Shown: positions 26,507-37,710, numbered from the stretch's first letter. The stretch: 64,000 bases of DNA from Sinorhizobium sp. 6-70 (GCF_030124375.1 NZ_JASKLS010000008.1:124001-188000); one strand, 5' to 3'. The notes: a model not told the origin generated them from the letters alone. Numbers and translations: made by a program.

Positions 26507-26779
26507 TTAGTTGACAGCGTCCTTGAGGCCCTTGCCGGCCGTGAACTTCGGCACATTGCGGGCCGGGATGTCAACTTCCGCGCCCGTGGACGGGTTGCGG
26601 CCCTTCGAGGCTTCGCGACGGGTCACGGAGAAGTTGCCGAAACCGACGAGGCGGATATCGCCGCCGCTCTTCAGTTCAGCCTGGATGGTCTCGAAAACTG
26701 CATCAACTGCAGAAGACGCATCGGTCTTGGAAAGTCCGGCCTTCTCAGCAACCGCAGACACGAGCTCATTTTTGTTCAT
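26507..26779 (-). CDS. hupB: DNA-binding protein HU
   Basis: Nucleoid-associated HU of 90 residues that bends and compacts DNA. The protein starts MNKNELVSAVAEKAGLSKTD and has the DNA-binding arm GFGNFSVTRREASKGRNPST with the conserved proline of the beta arm. The start at 26779 follows GGGGTGG. Further in-frame sequence upstream is non-coding. It lies downstream of lon with a terminator between, so it should have its own promoter in 26780-26910. Confidence 0.96.
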   Translation of the reverse strand: MNKNELVSAVAEKAGLSKTDASSAVDAVFETIQAELKSGGDIRLVGFGNFSVTRREASKGRNPSTGAEVDIPARNVPKFTAGKGLKDAVN

Positions 26780-26910
26780 GTTTCCACCCCTTTCACATTG
26801 GTTCGAAACGACTGTCTTGTTAAGCCGGGGCAGCTTGCGCATCGCCCACGTCTTGCCATTCCCAATTGCGCCTAATCCCTTGGAATGCAAGGCTTGCGGA
26901 AGGTTTTTAC

Positions 26911-26940
26911 AACAAAAAAGACCGGCAAAACGCCGGTCTT
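26911..26940 (-). terminator. Terminator of lon
   Basis: AAGACCGGC-N5-GCCGGTCTT is a perfect 9-bp stem, followed on the minus strand by a T-rich run (TTTTTTGTT). It lies 62 bases after the lon stop. Confidence 0.9.
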
Positions 26941-27001
26941 CCTTGTTTTTCTGGCGAGGGGCGCAAGCGGGACACAGTCCCCCGCCCCTTCCGGGGCTTG
27001 A

Positions 27002-29422
<2,421 letters not shown>

Positions 29423-29501
29423 GTCATTTCCTTTCCGTCCCGATTTCGGGCCCGTTCCCGGGAGCCCTATGGCACTCCCGGCTGTCATTTTTTCTTCATG
29501 A

Positions 29502-29530
29502 AAGTGGAGTGCAAGAGCGGCCTTTTCAAG
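29502..29530 (-). promoter_or_regulatory. Candidate RpoH-type promoter of lon
   Basis: On the minus strand CTTGAA is followed after 17 bases by CCACTT, ending about 80 bases before the lon start. This resembles heat-shock promoters (CTTGAA with a C-rich or CTATAT-like -10). lon is a classic heat-shock gene, which supports it. The -10 match is weak. Nothing else is evident in 29423-29744. Confidence 0.3.
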
Positions 29531-29744
29531 GTACGGCGCAGTCTCCCTTTCATGGACAGTTCCCGTTCCTTACGCTTGGACGCTGTTGCGGACCTTGCGA
29601 AAGGACGTCGAAACATCAACGACAGGCAGCAAACAGGCCTTCACTGAATCGTCGCATCATCGCGTTGTTACTGCACTTTAGCAACCACAGTTTCATTAAA
29701 TCGAACGGGCTGCGACCCCATCTCAACAGCTATGTGCACGAAAT

Positions 29745-29773
29745 GAAAAAGCCCGCGCGGGGCGGGCTTTTTC
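29745..29773 (-). terminator. Terminator of clpX
   Basis: GAAAAAGCCCGC and its complement form a perfect 12-bp stem with a 5-base loop 22 bases after the clpX stop, with five T residues in the 3' arm on the minus strand. Confidence 0.9.
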
Positions 29774-29795
29774 AAACATTCGTGAAAGGGAACGA

Positions 29796-31073
29796 CTAGG
29801 CCGAAACGTTGGTCTTCTCTTCGGACCGCTCGGAGTAGATGTAGAGCGGCCGCGCGGTTCCCTTGACCACTTCGTCCGAAATGACCACCTCGCGAACGCC
29901 TTCGAGCGTCGGCAGTTCGAACATCGTGTCGAGCAGGATCTTTTCCATGATCGAGCGCAGGCCGCGAGCACCGGTCTTGCGCACGATGGCGCGTCGAGCG
30001 ATTTCGCGCAAAGCGTCCTCGTGGAAGGTCAGTTCCACATCCTCCATTTCGAACAGACGCTGGTACTGCTTGACCAAAGCGTTTTTCGGCTCCGACAGAA
30101 TCTGGATCAGTGCATCCTCATCGAGATCCTCGAGCGTCGCCAGAACCGGCAAACGACCGATGAACTCGGGGATCAAGCCAAATTTGACGAGATCTTCCGG
30201 CTCAAGCTCGCGCAATACCTCGCCGACGCGGCGGTCTTCCGGAGCGCGGACGGTAGCGCCGAAGCCGATCGACGTCTTTTCGCCACGAGCCGAAATGATC
30301 TTGTCGAGCCCTGCGAACGCGCCGCCGCAGATAAAGAGGATATTTGTCGTGTCCACCTGCAGGAACTCCTGCTGCGGATGCTTGCGGCCACCCTGCGGCG
30401 GCACGGAGGCCACCGTGCCTTCCATGATCTTCAGAAGAGCCTGCTGCACGCCTTCGCCCGAAACGTCGCGGGTGATCGAAGGATTGTCCGACTTGCGCGA
30501 AATCTTGTCGACCTCGTCGATATAGACGATACCGCGCTGAGCACGCTCGACATTGTAGTCGGCCGCCTGCAGCAGCTTCAGGATGATGTTCTCGACGTCC
30601 TCGCCGACATAGCCCGCTTCCGTCAACGTCGTTGCGTCGGCCATGGTGAAGGGAACGTCAATGATCCGCGCAAGGGTCTGCGCCAGGTAAGTCTTGCCGC
30701 AACCGGTCGGCCCGACGAGCATGATGTTCGATTTCGCCAGTTCCACATCGCTGCTTTTCGCGGCATGCGCGAGACGCTTGTAGTGATTGTGAACGGCGAC
30801 CGACAGGATGCGCTTGGCCTGCTGCTGGCCGATGACGTATTCGTCGAGAACCTTGATGATTTCCTGCGGAGTGGGAACGCCATCGCGCGACTTGACCATC
30901 GAGGTCTTGTTCTCTTCGCGGATGATGTCCATGCAAAGTTCGACGCATTCATCGCAGATGAACACGGTCGGCCCTGCGATCAGCTTGCGAACCTCATGCT
31001 GGCTCTTGCCACAAAACGAACAATAGAGGGTATTTTTCGAGTCACCGCCGTTGCTACCGCTGACCTTGCTCAT
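29796..31073 (-). CDS. clpX: ATP-dependent Clp protease ATP-binding subunit ClpX
   Basis: Hexameric AAA+ unfoldase that feeds substrates to ClpP; in rhizobia and relatives it is part of cell-cycle proteolysis. The 425-residue protein has the N-terminal zinc finger (C18, C21, C40, C43), Walker A GPTGCGKTYLAQ, Walker B GIVYIDEVDKI and the IGF-type ClpP-docking loop region around residue 270. I chose the ATG at 31073 because MSKVSGSNGG is the family start and GGAAGTGGAA precedes it. It lies 290 bases downstream of clpP, with inverted repeats between. Confidence 0.97.
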   Translation of the reverse strand: MSKVSGSNGGDSKNTLYCSFCGKSQHEVRKLIAGPTVFICDECVELCMDIIREENKTSMVKSRDGVPTPQEIIKVLDEYVIGQQQAKRILSVAVHNHYKRLAHAAKSSDVELAKSNIMLVGPTGCGKTYLAQTLARIIDVPFTMADATTLTEAGYVGEDVENIILKLLQAADYNVERAQRGIVYIDEVDKISRKSDNPSITRDVSGEGVQQALLKIMEGTVASVPPQGGRKHPQQEFLQVDTTNILFICGGAFAGLDKIISARGEKTSIGFGATVRAPEDRRVGEVLRELEPEDLVKFGLIPEFIGRLPVLATLEDLDEDALIQILSEPKNALVKQYQRLFEMEDVELTFHEDALREIARRAIVRKTGARGLRSIMEKILLDTMFELPTLEGVREVVISDEVVKGTARPLYIYSERSEEKTNVSA

Positions 31074-31284
31074 TTCCACTTCCTTCCAGGACGCCGGACA
31101 CCTTCGGAAAGATATCCCGGACCACTCAATTCGCCTTGCGCAAAAGCTTGCCACCCATCGCAAGGTTCTTGGGAGTACTCACCGTACCAGGCAAATCGCC
31201 TGAATTTCGGCCGCAACGACTCTCCCGCCGAAACCCGAGCACCATGTTTTCAAACTCCAACACAGCACTTTGGTTCATATTAAC

Positions 31285-31352
31285 GGCTTTACCCTGTCGA
31301 TAAAGCCCCTTAGCTATTACAAATGTGTCACAATTGCATCGCTGGTGACACA
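31285..31352. repeat. Two inverted repeats between clpP and clpX
   Basis: GGCTTTA-N9-TAAAGCC (31285-31307) and TGTGTCAC-N13-GTGACACA (31324-31352) are both perfect. Neither is followed by a long T-run. The second is spaced like a dimeric regulator site. They may form part of the clpX promoter region. Confidence 0.5.
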
Positions 31353-31363
31353 AAAGCTTGAAA

Positions 31364-31996
31364 TCAAGCCTGTTCGGCGCCTTCGGCCGCCTCACGCGAC
31401 GTGATGACCTTGTCGATCAGGCCCCAGTCCAGAGCCTCGTCAGAACTCATGAAATGGTCGCGATCGAGCGTCTGTTCGACCTCTTCATAGGTCCGTCCGC
31501 AATGCTTGACATAGACCTCGTTCAGCCGGCGCTTCATCTTCAGGATGTCTCTCGCATGCCGCTCGATATCGGACGCCTGCCCCTGGAAGCCGCCGGAAGG
31601 CTGATGCACCATGATGCGGGAATTCGGTGTCGCGAAACGCATGTCCTTGTGACCCGCCGCCAACAACAGCGAACCCATGGATGCCGCCTGTCCGATGCAG
31701 AGCGTCGAGACAGCCGGCTTGATGAACTGCATCGTATCGTAGATCGCCATGCCGGCCGTCACAACGCCGCCCGGCGAATTGATGTAGAGCGCAATTTCTT
31801 TCTTCGGGTTTTCAGCCTCGAGGAAAAGCAGCTGGGCGCAGACAAGCGTTGCCATCTGATCTTCGACCGGGCCCGTCAGGAAGATGATCCGCTCCTTGAG
31901 CAGACGCGAAAAAATGTCGTAGGAACGTTCGCCGCGGTTGGTCTGCTCAACAACCATCGGCACCAGCGCCATGGCCGTATCAACTGGATTTCTCAT
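31364..31996 (-). CDS. clpP: ATP-dependent Clp protease proteolytic subunit
   Basis: Serine protease subunit that forms the tetradecameric chamber used by ClpX and ClpA. The 210-residue protein has the catalytic triad S106 (IGQAASMGSLL), H131 (RIMVHQPSGG) and D180 (LDRDHFMS). INSPGGVVTAGMAIYDTMQ is the family signature. The first 10-15 residues fit a short processed propeptide. A heat-shock-like promoter lies about 70-100 bases upstream. Confidence 0.97.
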   Translation of the reverse strand: MRNPVDTAMALVPMVVEQTNRGERSYDIFSRLLKERIIFLTGPVEDQMATLVCAQLLFLEAENPKKEIALYINSPGGVVTAGMAIYDTMQFIKPAVSTLCIGQAASMGSLLLAAGHKDMRFATPNSRIMVHQPSGGFQGQASDIERHARDILKMKRRLNEVYVKHCGRTYEEVEQTLDRDHFMSSDEALDWGLIDKVITSREAAEGAEQA

Positions 31997-32065
31997 ATCG
32001 AACCTTCATCAATCGGGGCCGCAATCCCTCGCGGACCGGGAATCATCGGATAAGCCTCTATCCTT

Positions 32066-32095
32066 ACATAGAGTGTCAATGCCCTTCACTTCAAG
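32066..32095 (-). promoter_or_regulatory. Candidate RpoH-type promoter of clpP
   Basis: On the minus strand CTTGAA is followed after 18 bases by CTATGT, close to the alphaproteobacterial heat-shock form CTTG(A/C)-N17-18-CTATAT. An overlapping TTGACA may serve the housekeeping sigma factor. A 6-bp inverted repeat (CTCTAT-N6-ATAGAG, 32056-32073) overlaps the -10. Confidence 0.5.
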
Positions 32096-32248
32096 TCGCG
32101 AACATTCGATAGGCATAATGGTCGCGGGCTATCCGCCTCAAGGTCTGCCCTCCTCGACATGCCCGCCTTGCCCCGATTGCTCACAGGCATTGCGGATGCA
32201 TCGGTAAACGATCGGTAAAACTCGCCACGCTTGAAACATGCCGCGCTT

Positions 32249-33808
32249 TCATAGTTGGGACTCCAGCGGCAGGAAGCGGATTGCTCCGGCGATCAGCCGC
32301 CGAAGAATGCCAGCATCCGGCTCGCGCCGCAGCAATCTTTCCGTCCGGTTCGAGCGATCACGCCAGACCGGCCTGCCATTCTCCAACGCCAGCCTATAAC
32401 TCATCTCCGGCAATGTCTCGTCGTCGAATATCGATTGAAGTTCCTTGGCCAAAGCTTCATCCGAAAACACGACCCCCATTTCCGTGTTGAGCGAGGCCGA
32501 ACGCGGATCGAAATTCATCGAGCCGACATATCCGATCACCCCGTCGATGACGAAGGCCTTGGTGTGAAGGCTGGCATTGCGGGCGCCGAACAGAGACATG
32601 CGGTGCCGGTCGATGAAATCGCCTTGCTCCTTGAGCTCGAACAGATCAATTCCGCCGCGCAGCAGCCCTTTGCGATATTTCATATAGCCGCCGTGTACGG
32701 CCGCGACGTCCGTCGCCGCGAGCGAATTCGTCAGCACGGCCACCTTCGCCCCCTTCTTGGCGAGCGCCGTCAGTTCGCGCGTCCCTTCGGCGCCCGGGAT
32801 GAAATAGGGGGAAATGATGCGCAGATCGCGCTTGGCGGCGTTGATCAGCGGAAAGAGCTCACGCAGCAGCCAATTCTGGCGCTTCTGCATCAGCGCCTTT
32901 TCGGGCGGATCGAAGGCAATGCGGACATCCGCGCTCCGGTGGAGCGGGCGGCTACCCCGAAAACAACCCTTTTCTGCGACCGCCTTGCCGACCTGTTCCA
33001 GGTAGAAACGCGCGGCGGGGGTGCGGGCAAGCGCATCGAGCGTTTCACGCAGCGCCGGCAGAAATTGCTTGCGCGGCGTACGCAGCGCCGCGATCGGCAG
33101 GACGGAGGCGCTGTTCCAATAGCGATCAAACATCTCCGTCGCCTGATCGACGACCGGTCCAATCATCCATACATCCAGATCGCGAAAGTTCGACAGTTCG
33201 GCCGCGTCGAAATAGGCATCGCCAATATTGCGTCCGCCGGCAATCGCCAACCGCCCGTCCGCTACCCAAAGTTTGTTGTGCATGCGGCGTGTTGCGCTGA
33301 ACGCGCGGATGGCCATCTCGAAGCCACGGCGAAAGCGGTCCGTCCGCGCCCGGCTTGGGTTGAACAGGCGCACGGCGATATTCGGATGAGCATCAAGCGA
33401 GATGCACAGGCGATCATGGATGCCCGCATTGATATCGTCGAGCAGCAATCGAACACGCACGCCGCGGTCGGCGGCCATGACAAGTTCGCGGGTCAGTAGA
33501 AACCCGGTCAGATCGTCCTTCCAGTAATAGTATTGCAGGTCGAGGCTACGCCCGGCCCGCCGCGAGGCGTGCGCTCTCGCGACAAACGCCTCGATGTTGT
33601 CGGATATCAACGCCACGCCGCTTTGGTGGGGCTGATCGAGCAGAAGCAAACCGGTATCCAGATCGATCTCGGTCTCGTTCTCGCCGACGGGCAGTGCAAA
33701 GGAGGGCTGCGCCTGCGGGCGACGTCCGAACCGCCCGTAGATGTAGAGGATCGCCGCAGCGGCAAGGGCGATCACAACGGCAAGAAAGAGCGTAATCCAG
33801 AACACCAT
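32249..33808 (-). CDS. Phospholipase D-family protein, cardiolipin synthase-like (ClsC/YmdC type)
   Basis: A 519-residue membrane-anchored member of the phospholipase D superfamily. One N-terminal helix (about residues 2-24) anchors it. Two HKD motifs are complete: MHNKLWVADGRLAIAGGRN (first) and LHTKAFVIDGVIGYVGSMN (second). This layout is typical of bacterial cardiolipin synthases and phosphatidyltransferases, but phospholipase activity cannot be excluded. It ends 20 bases before... downstream of the EEP gene on the same strand, so the two probably form an operon. Confidence 0.9.
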   Translation of the reverse strand: MVFWITLFLAVVIALAAAAILYIYGRFGRRPQAQPSFALPVGENETEIDLDTGLLLLDQPHQSGVALISDNIEAFVARAHASRRAGRSLDLQYYYWKDDLTGFLLTRELVMAADRGVRVRLLLDDINAGIHDRLCISLDAHPNIAVRLFNPSRARTDRFRRGFEMAIRAFSATRRMHNKLWVADGRLAIAGGRNIGDAYFDAAELSNFRDLDVWMIGPVVDQATEMFDRYWNSASVLPIAALRTPRKQFLPALRETLDALARTPAARFYLEQVGKAVAEKGCFRGSRPLHRSADVRIAFDPPEKALMQKRQNWLLRELFPLINAAKRDLRIISPYFIPGAEGTRELTALAKKGAKVAVLTNSLAATDVAAVHGGYMKYRKGLLRGGIDLFELKEQGDFIDRHRMSLFGARNASLHTKAFVIDGVIGYVGSMNFDPRSASLNTEMGVVFSDEALAKELQSIFDDETLPEMSYRLALENGRPVWRDRSNRTERLLRREPDAGILRRLIAGAIRFLPLESQL

Positions 33809-33828
33809 CGCACGCCGCCTCAGCCCGC

Positions 33829-34686
33829 TTAAGCCGGATCCGTCTCGATCAGTTCGGCGCGACCTTGATCGTTGTCGCTTTTGTGAACGGCCTTCAGGTC
33901 AATCGATGCCTTTACCGGCAGATGGTCCGAGGCAACGCGCGCAAGCGGCGAGTCATGCACCGCCACCGACGTGACCAGATGATACGGATTGCCAAGCACC
34001 CGATCGAGCGGCAGCAGCGGAAAACGCGACGGAAAACTGGCAACCGTCGCGTGCGATGGATCGAACGTCGGGCTCAGAAACTTGAGTGACGAACGCTTGC
34101 CCATGCGCCACTCGTTAAGGTCGCCGATAAGCAGCGTCGGCCGGCCGACCCCATCGGCTGCGGCGCGCAGCAGGGCTTCGGCCTGCTGGGCTCGCGAGTG
34201 ACGCAACAGTCCAAGGTGGGCGGCGATCACCCGCAGCGGCCCGGCCTTGAGGTCGAGATCGACAATCAGTGCGCCCCGCGGCTCGACACCGGGCAGCCTC
34301 AACTGGCGGATGTCAGAAACCGCCCCTTCTCTCAGCAAGAGGACGTTGCCGTGCCAGCCGTGCCCTTTGGCCGAAAAGGGCGAGATCGGCACCGAAACCA
34401 GATGCGCCTCGCGCCGCAGGTGTTCGAGATCGAGAAGACCGGCCCGTTCGCCGAAGCGCTGGTCCGCTTCCTGCAGGGCTACGATATCCGCTCCGATCTC
34501 GCCGATGACCTGTGCCGTGCGTGCTGGATCAAAGCGGCCATCGGTGCCGACGCATTTGTGGATGTTGTAGGAAGCTATGACGATGTCCCCGCGGTCCACC
34601 GCCGCATCGCGCGCCACCACCGTGGGCCGTCGCTTGCGGATCGCCGCCAGAATGCCTGCGGATAAACTGTTCTGAACTTTTGCCAT
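33829..34686 (-). CDS. Endonuclease/exonuclease/phosphatase (EEP) family protein
   Basis: A 285-residue metal-dependent hydrolase of the EEP superfamily (DNase I-like, sphingomyelinase-like or inositol phosphatase-like). Motifs in order: IASYNIHKCVGTDGRF, DIVALQEADQRF (catalytic Glu), LLIGDLNEWRMG (Asp/Asn) and ASDHLPVKASI (Asp-His). No signal peptide is seen from the chosen ATG at 34686, which has AGGGAG upstream; a start at 34713 or further is possible. It is followed after 20 bases by a phospholipase D-like gene, which hints at a lipid phosphodiester substrate. Confidence 0.88.
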   Translation of the reverse strand: MAKVQNSLSAGILAAIRKRRPTVVARDAAVDRGDIVIASYNIHKCVGTDGRFDPARTAQVIGEIGADIVALQEADQRFGERAGLLDLEHLRREAHLVSVPISPFSAKGHGWHGNVLLLREGAVSDIRQLRLPGVEPRGALIVDLDLKAGPLRVIAAHLGLLRHSRAQQAEALLRAAADGVGRPTLLIGDLNEWRMGKRSSLKFLSPTFDPSHATVASFPSRFPLLPLDRVLGNPYHLVTSVAVHDSPLARVASDHLPVKASIDLKAVHKSDNDQGRAELIETDPA

Positions 34687-34901
34687 GCCGCTCCCTGCTT
34701 GCTGCCGCATCATGCTCAAATAGGTGGGCCCATGCCACCGAAAAAGTCCGGGCCAAGCATCTTGTTCCTTCCGGGCCGCCGGACTCGTGTCGAGAGACTG
34801 CACCGCACATCCGTCGCTCAATTGGGCTTGCAGCACCCGTGTCCGGCGCAATAGAGATGCAGGTGAAGCAGCAAGTCTACCCATACGTGAAGAGTTGAGT
34901 C

Positions 34902-36149
34902 ATGCCCGTTCCTCCCGGTCTTTCGATCGACGGTTCCAGCCGCCGCGTTTCTCTCGACGTTCGCAATCCGGACTTCTTCCGCAATCCGCTCCCCGCCTAC
35001 GGGGCTCTCCATGCGCAATGTCCGGCCTTTTTCTGGGAGGAACGACAGCAATGGTATTTTGCCGGTTATGATCAGGTAAACGGCCTTCTACGCGACCGCC
35101 GCTTCGGTCGCCAAATTCTGCATGTCGCGACGCGCGACGAACTGGGGATGCCCGAGCCGAAACCGCACCTCAAGGATTTCGATGCGTTGGAGGCGCATTC
35201 GCTGCTGGAACTGGAGCCGCCGGCGCACACGCGGTTGAGGACCCTTGTCAACCGCGCTTTCGTTTCGCGGCAGATCGAACAGCTAAGACCGGAGATCGAG
35301 ACGCTTTCGCACACCGTCATCGATGGCTTCGAGAAGAACGGCGAAGTCGAATTGCTGAAGACCTATGCCGAGACGATCCCAGTGACCATCATCGCGCGCA
35401 TGCTGGGGATCCCGGTGGAAGCGGCCCCTCGCCTTCTTGACTGGTCGCATCGCATGGTCCGGATGTACGTCTTCAATCCAACCTTCGAAACGGAGCTCGA
35501 CGCCAATCAAGCGTCCGCCGAATTCGCCGTGTATCTGAGCGACATCATTGCGAAAAAGCGCGCCAATCCGGGTGACGATCTGCTGACGCATATGATCATT
35601 TCGGAGAAGGATGGGGAGCGACTGTCGGACGCCGAGTTGATCTCGACGACCGTCCTGCTCTTGAATGCCGGCCACGAGGCAACGGTCCATCAGATCGGTA
35701 ATGCCGTGCGCACGATCCTTCAATCGGGTCTTTCCCCGGCGGAACTCCTCGCAACCGAGGACGCGACGGAACGGACCGTCGAAGAATGCCTGCGCTTCGC
35801 CGCACCGCTGCATATCTTCCAGCGCTATGCGCTGACGGACATCGAGCTCGAGGACGGCATCGCCCTCAAGAAGGGCGACAAAATCGGATTGATGCTGGGT
35901 GCGGCCAATGTCGATCCGCGGAAGTTCTCGGCACCCGACACATTCAAACCGGATCGGGACGAAGGTCCGAATGTTTCATTTGGTGCGGGCCTGCACTTTT
36001 GCATCGGCGCGCCGCTCGCGCGCCTCGAACTCAAGCTTGCCCTGCCGATCCTTTTCCAACGCCTGCCGGGCATGCGGCTCAAGCACGAGCCGCATGTCAA
36101 GGACAGTTTCCATTTCCACGGCCTGGAGCGTCTGGACCTCGTCTGGTAG
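34902..36149 (+). CDS. Cytochrome P450
   Basis: Soluble bacterial P450 monooxygenase of 415 residues. The I-helix oxygen-binding segment is NAGHEATVHQ (about 256-264), with His-Glu-Ala-Thr instead of the commoner Gly-x-Glu/Asp-Thr-Thr, as in the CYP107-like and related classes. The K-helix ExxR is E295-R298. The heme loop FGAGLHFCIGAPLAR places the cysteine ligand at C367. No ferredoxin or reductase gene is next to it, so redox partners must come from elsewhere. The substrate is unknown. It is divergent from the EEP gene. Confidence 0.95.
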   Translation: MPVPPGLSIDGSSRRVSLDVRNPDFFRNPLPAYGALHAQCPAFFWEERQQWYFAGYDQVNGLLRDRRFGRQILHVATRDELGMPEPKPHLKDFDALEAHSLLELEPPAHTRLRTLVNRAFVSRQIEQLRPEIETLSHTVIDGFEKNGEVELLKTYAETIPVTIIARMLGIPVEAAPRLLDWSHRMVRMYVFNPTFETELDANQASAEFAVYLSDIIAKKRANPGDDLLTHMIISEKDGERLSDAELISTTVLLLNAGHEATVHQIGNAVRTILQSGLSPAELLATEDATERTVEECLRFAAPLHIFQRYALTDIELEDGIALKKGDKIGLMLGAANVDPRKFSAPDTFKPDRDEGPNVSFGAGLHFCIGAPLARLELKLALPILFQRLPGMRLKHEPHVKDSFHFHGLERLDLVW

Positions 36150-36191
36150 TCGGCGGGTCGGCGGCGGTAGAGCTTGACTTGGAGGGATGCT

Positions 36192-37007
36192 CTAGACGGC
36201 CGCGGCCGGCCGCACCCCGTAGCGCTCCGCCGGTCGGTCGTGCGAGAGATTGGGCGCGAGCACCATGCGCGCCTCGAAGAAGGCCTGCCAATTACGCGCA
36301 TCCGGCAGCGAGGGAACCGTGATTAGTTCGCCCTGGTCGAAGCCCGCAAGGGCCGCATCGACCATGTCCGTCACATCCATCACCATCGACGGATCGAAGC
36401 GGCTCGAGGATACGCCGGCGCGTTCGAAGATCTCAGTGCGAGTGAGGCCCGGCAGCACAGCTTGAACCTTCACGCCCTTGTCGGCGACTTCCGCATTGAT
36501 CGCTTGCGTGAGATTGAGCACGAATGCCTTGCTTGCACTGTACGTGCCGTTGAACCGCTCGGGAATGAGCGCGACGACCGAGGCGATATTGATGATCGCA
36601 CCCCTGCCACGTTGAGCAAAGGTCTGGGCCGCGGCGACTGCCAGGCGGTTTACGGCGACAACATTGAGATCGATCATCGTGTCGAGGTAGTCAGAGTCGT
36701 CGTTCAACAGCGGTCCCTTCGGGCCGATGCCGGCATTGTTGACGAGAAGCTCGATCGCGTCGTCTTCGCGCAACCGCTTCTCCACGGCTCGCAGATCTTG
36801 CTTCGACGTCAAATCCGCTCTGACGACATCGATCTTGACGCCGTATTGCGCGCCAAGGCGGGCGGCGAGTTCGCGCAGGCGCTTTTCATCACGTGCGACG
36901 AGAACGAGATTGTGCCCGCGCTGCGCCAGACGGTCCGCATAGGTGGCACCGATACCTGACGAAGCGCCAGTGACCAGCGCCGTTCCCTTGTTGACTGCCA
37001 CACTCAT
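36192..37007 (-). CDS. Short-chain dehydrogenase/reductase
   Basis: Classical SDR of 271 residues. The NAD(P) loop is VTGASSGIGATYADRL, with a basic residue after the second strand (VARDEKRL) that favours NADPH. LVNNAGIG is the structural motif, and the catalytic Ser-Tyr-Lys set is in IINIASVVALIPERFNGTYSAS with YSASK. The substrate cannot be told. The divergent MarR gene and a palindrome in its promoter suggest it is the repressed target. Confidence 0.92.
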   Translation of the reverse strand: MSVAVNKGTALVTGASSGIGATYADRLAQRGHNLVLVARDEKRLRELAARLGAQYGVKIDVVRADLTSKQDLRAVEKRLREDDAIELLVNNAGIGPKGPLLNDDSDYLDTMIDLNVVAVNRLAVAAAQTFAQRGRGAIINIASVVALIPERFNGTYSASKAFVLNLTQAINAEVADKGVKVQAVLPGLTRTEIFERAGVSSSRFDPSMVMDVTDMVDAALAGFDQGELITVPSLPDARNWQAFFEARMVLAPNLSHDRPAERYGVRPAAAV

Positions 37008-37035
37008 TTTTCGCTCCGTTCGTATCTTTATTTAC

Positions 37036-37077
37036 TGGCATATGCCACTATATAATCCACAACTGGACGCTCGACAA
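37036..37077 (-). promoter_or_regulatory. Candidate SDR promoter with palindromic operator
   Basis: On the minus strand TTGTCG (37077-37072) and TATATA (37054-37049) are 17 bases apart. Right after the -10 lies a perfect 12-bp palindrome, TGGCATATGCCA (37036-37047), where a repressor would block initiation. The divergent MarR protein is the obvious candidate. Confidence 0.45.
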
Positions 37078-37097
37078 GTGAGGCACTACGAAAGTGC

Positions 37098-37153
37098 TAG
37101 AGTGCCGCGCGTTCAAATGAACGCGCCAAGGACGCTCTAACTTTGAATGCATC
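37098..37153 (-). repeat. RIME-like palindromic repeat, copy a
   Basis: Contains GCGCGTTC-aaat-GAACGCGC flanked by CTAGAGTGCC and CAAGGACGCTCTAAC. On the minus strand it aligns with the repeats at 45008-45098 and 48456-48543 (CAAAGT-TAGAGCGTCCTT-GGCGCG). Confidence 0.75.
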
Positions 37154-37222
37154 TTTCTGCTTTCAGGAATTCCACTCGAAAAAGCGGGATGTTCTAGCGC
37201 GGCAGCGCAGAGGAGGCGATTG

Positions 37223-37681
37223 GTGACGAAGGAAGATATCGGCGTATGGGACGTCTGCACCAACAGTGCGTTGAGGCGCGCGTCGCGCCAACTGAGCCAG
37301 CTTTATGACGATGTCCTCGCCCCAAGTGGCCTCAAGATCACGCAATTCACTCTGCTGAGCCAGATCTGGCGAAGCGGTGACGCCTCGCTCAAGACGCTCG
37401 CCGATCTCATGGTCATGGATCTCTCGGCGCTCGGCCACACATTGAAGCCGCTCATACGCGACGGCTATGTCGAACTTGTGCCCGATCGCAGTGACCGCCG
37501 CGTGAAACGGGTGCAACTCACTAAGCTCGGAGTTCAGAAACAAGAGGATGCGTTGGCACTGTGGACGGAAGCCCAGGCGCGCTTCGAGAAAAGCTACGGC
37601 AAGGCGCAGTCGAAAGCGCTGCGCAAGGACCTGAACCTGATCGCCGCCAGCAGCTTTGCCGATGCCTTTAGAAGTGGTTGA
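37223..37681 (+). CDS. MarR-family transcriptional regulator
   Basis: A 152-residue winged-helix regulator. The recognition part is SLKTLADLMVMDLSALGHTL and the wing VELVPDRSDRRVKRVQLTKLG. C19-type cysteines in the N-terminal helix (VWDVCTNSALRR) could sense oxidants, but this is speculative. I chose the GTG at 37223, six bases after GGAGG; a TTG one codon earlier is too close to it. It faces away from the SDR gene and probably controls it. Confidence 0.9.
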   Translation: MTKEDIGVWDVCTNSALRRASRQLSQLYDDVLAPSGLKITQFTLLSQIWRSGDASLKTLADLMVMDLSALGHTLKPLIRDGYVELVPDRSDRRVKRVQLTKLGVQKQEDALALWTEAQARFEKSYGKAQSKALRKDLNLIAASSFADAFRSG

Positions 37682-37710
37682 CACGGAGTATTGGTCGCGG
37701 TGTAGCGACG

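Noticed and set aside
31126..31278. Possible 50-aa protein between clpP and clpX (MNQSAVLEFENMVLG...)
   Set aside because: It lacks a ribosome site and overlaps the clpX promoter region and inverted repeats; no family resemblance.
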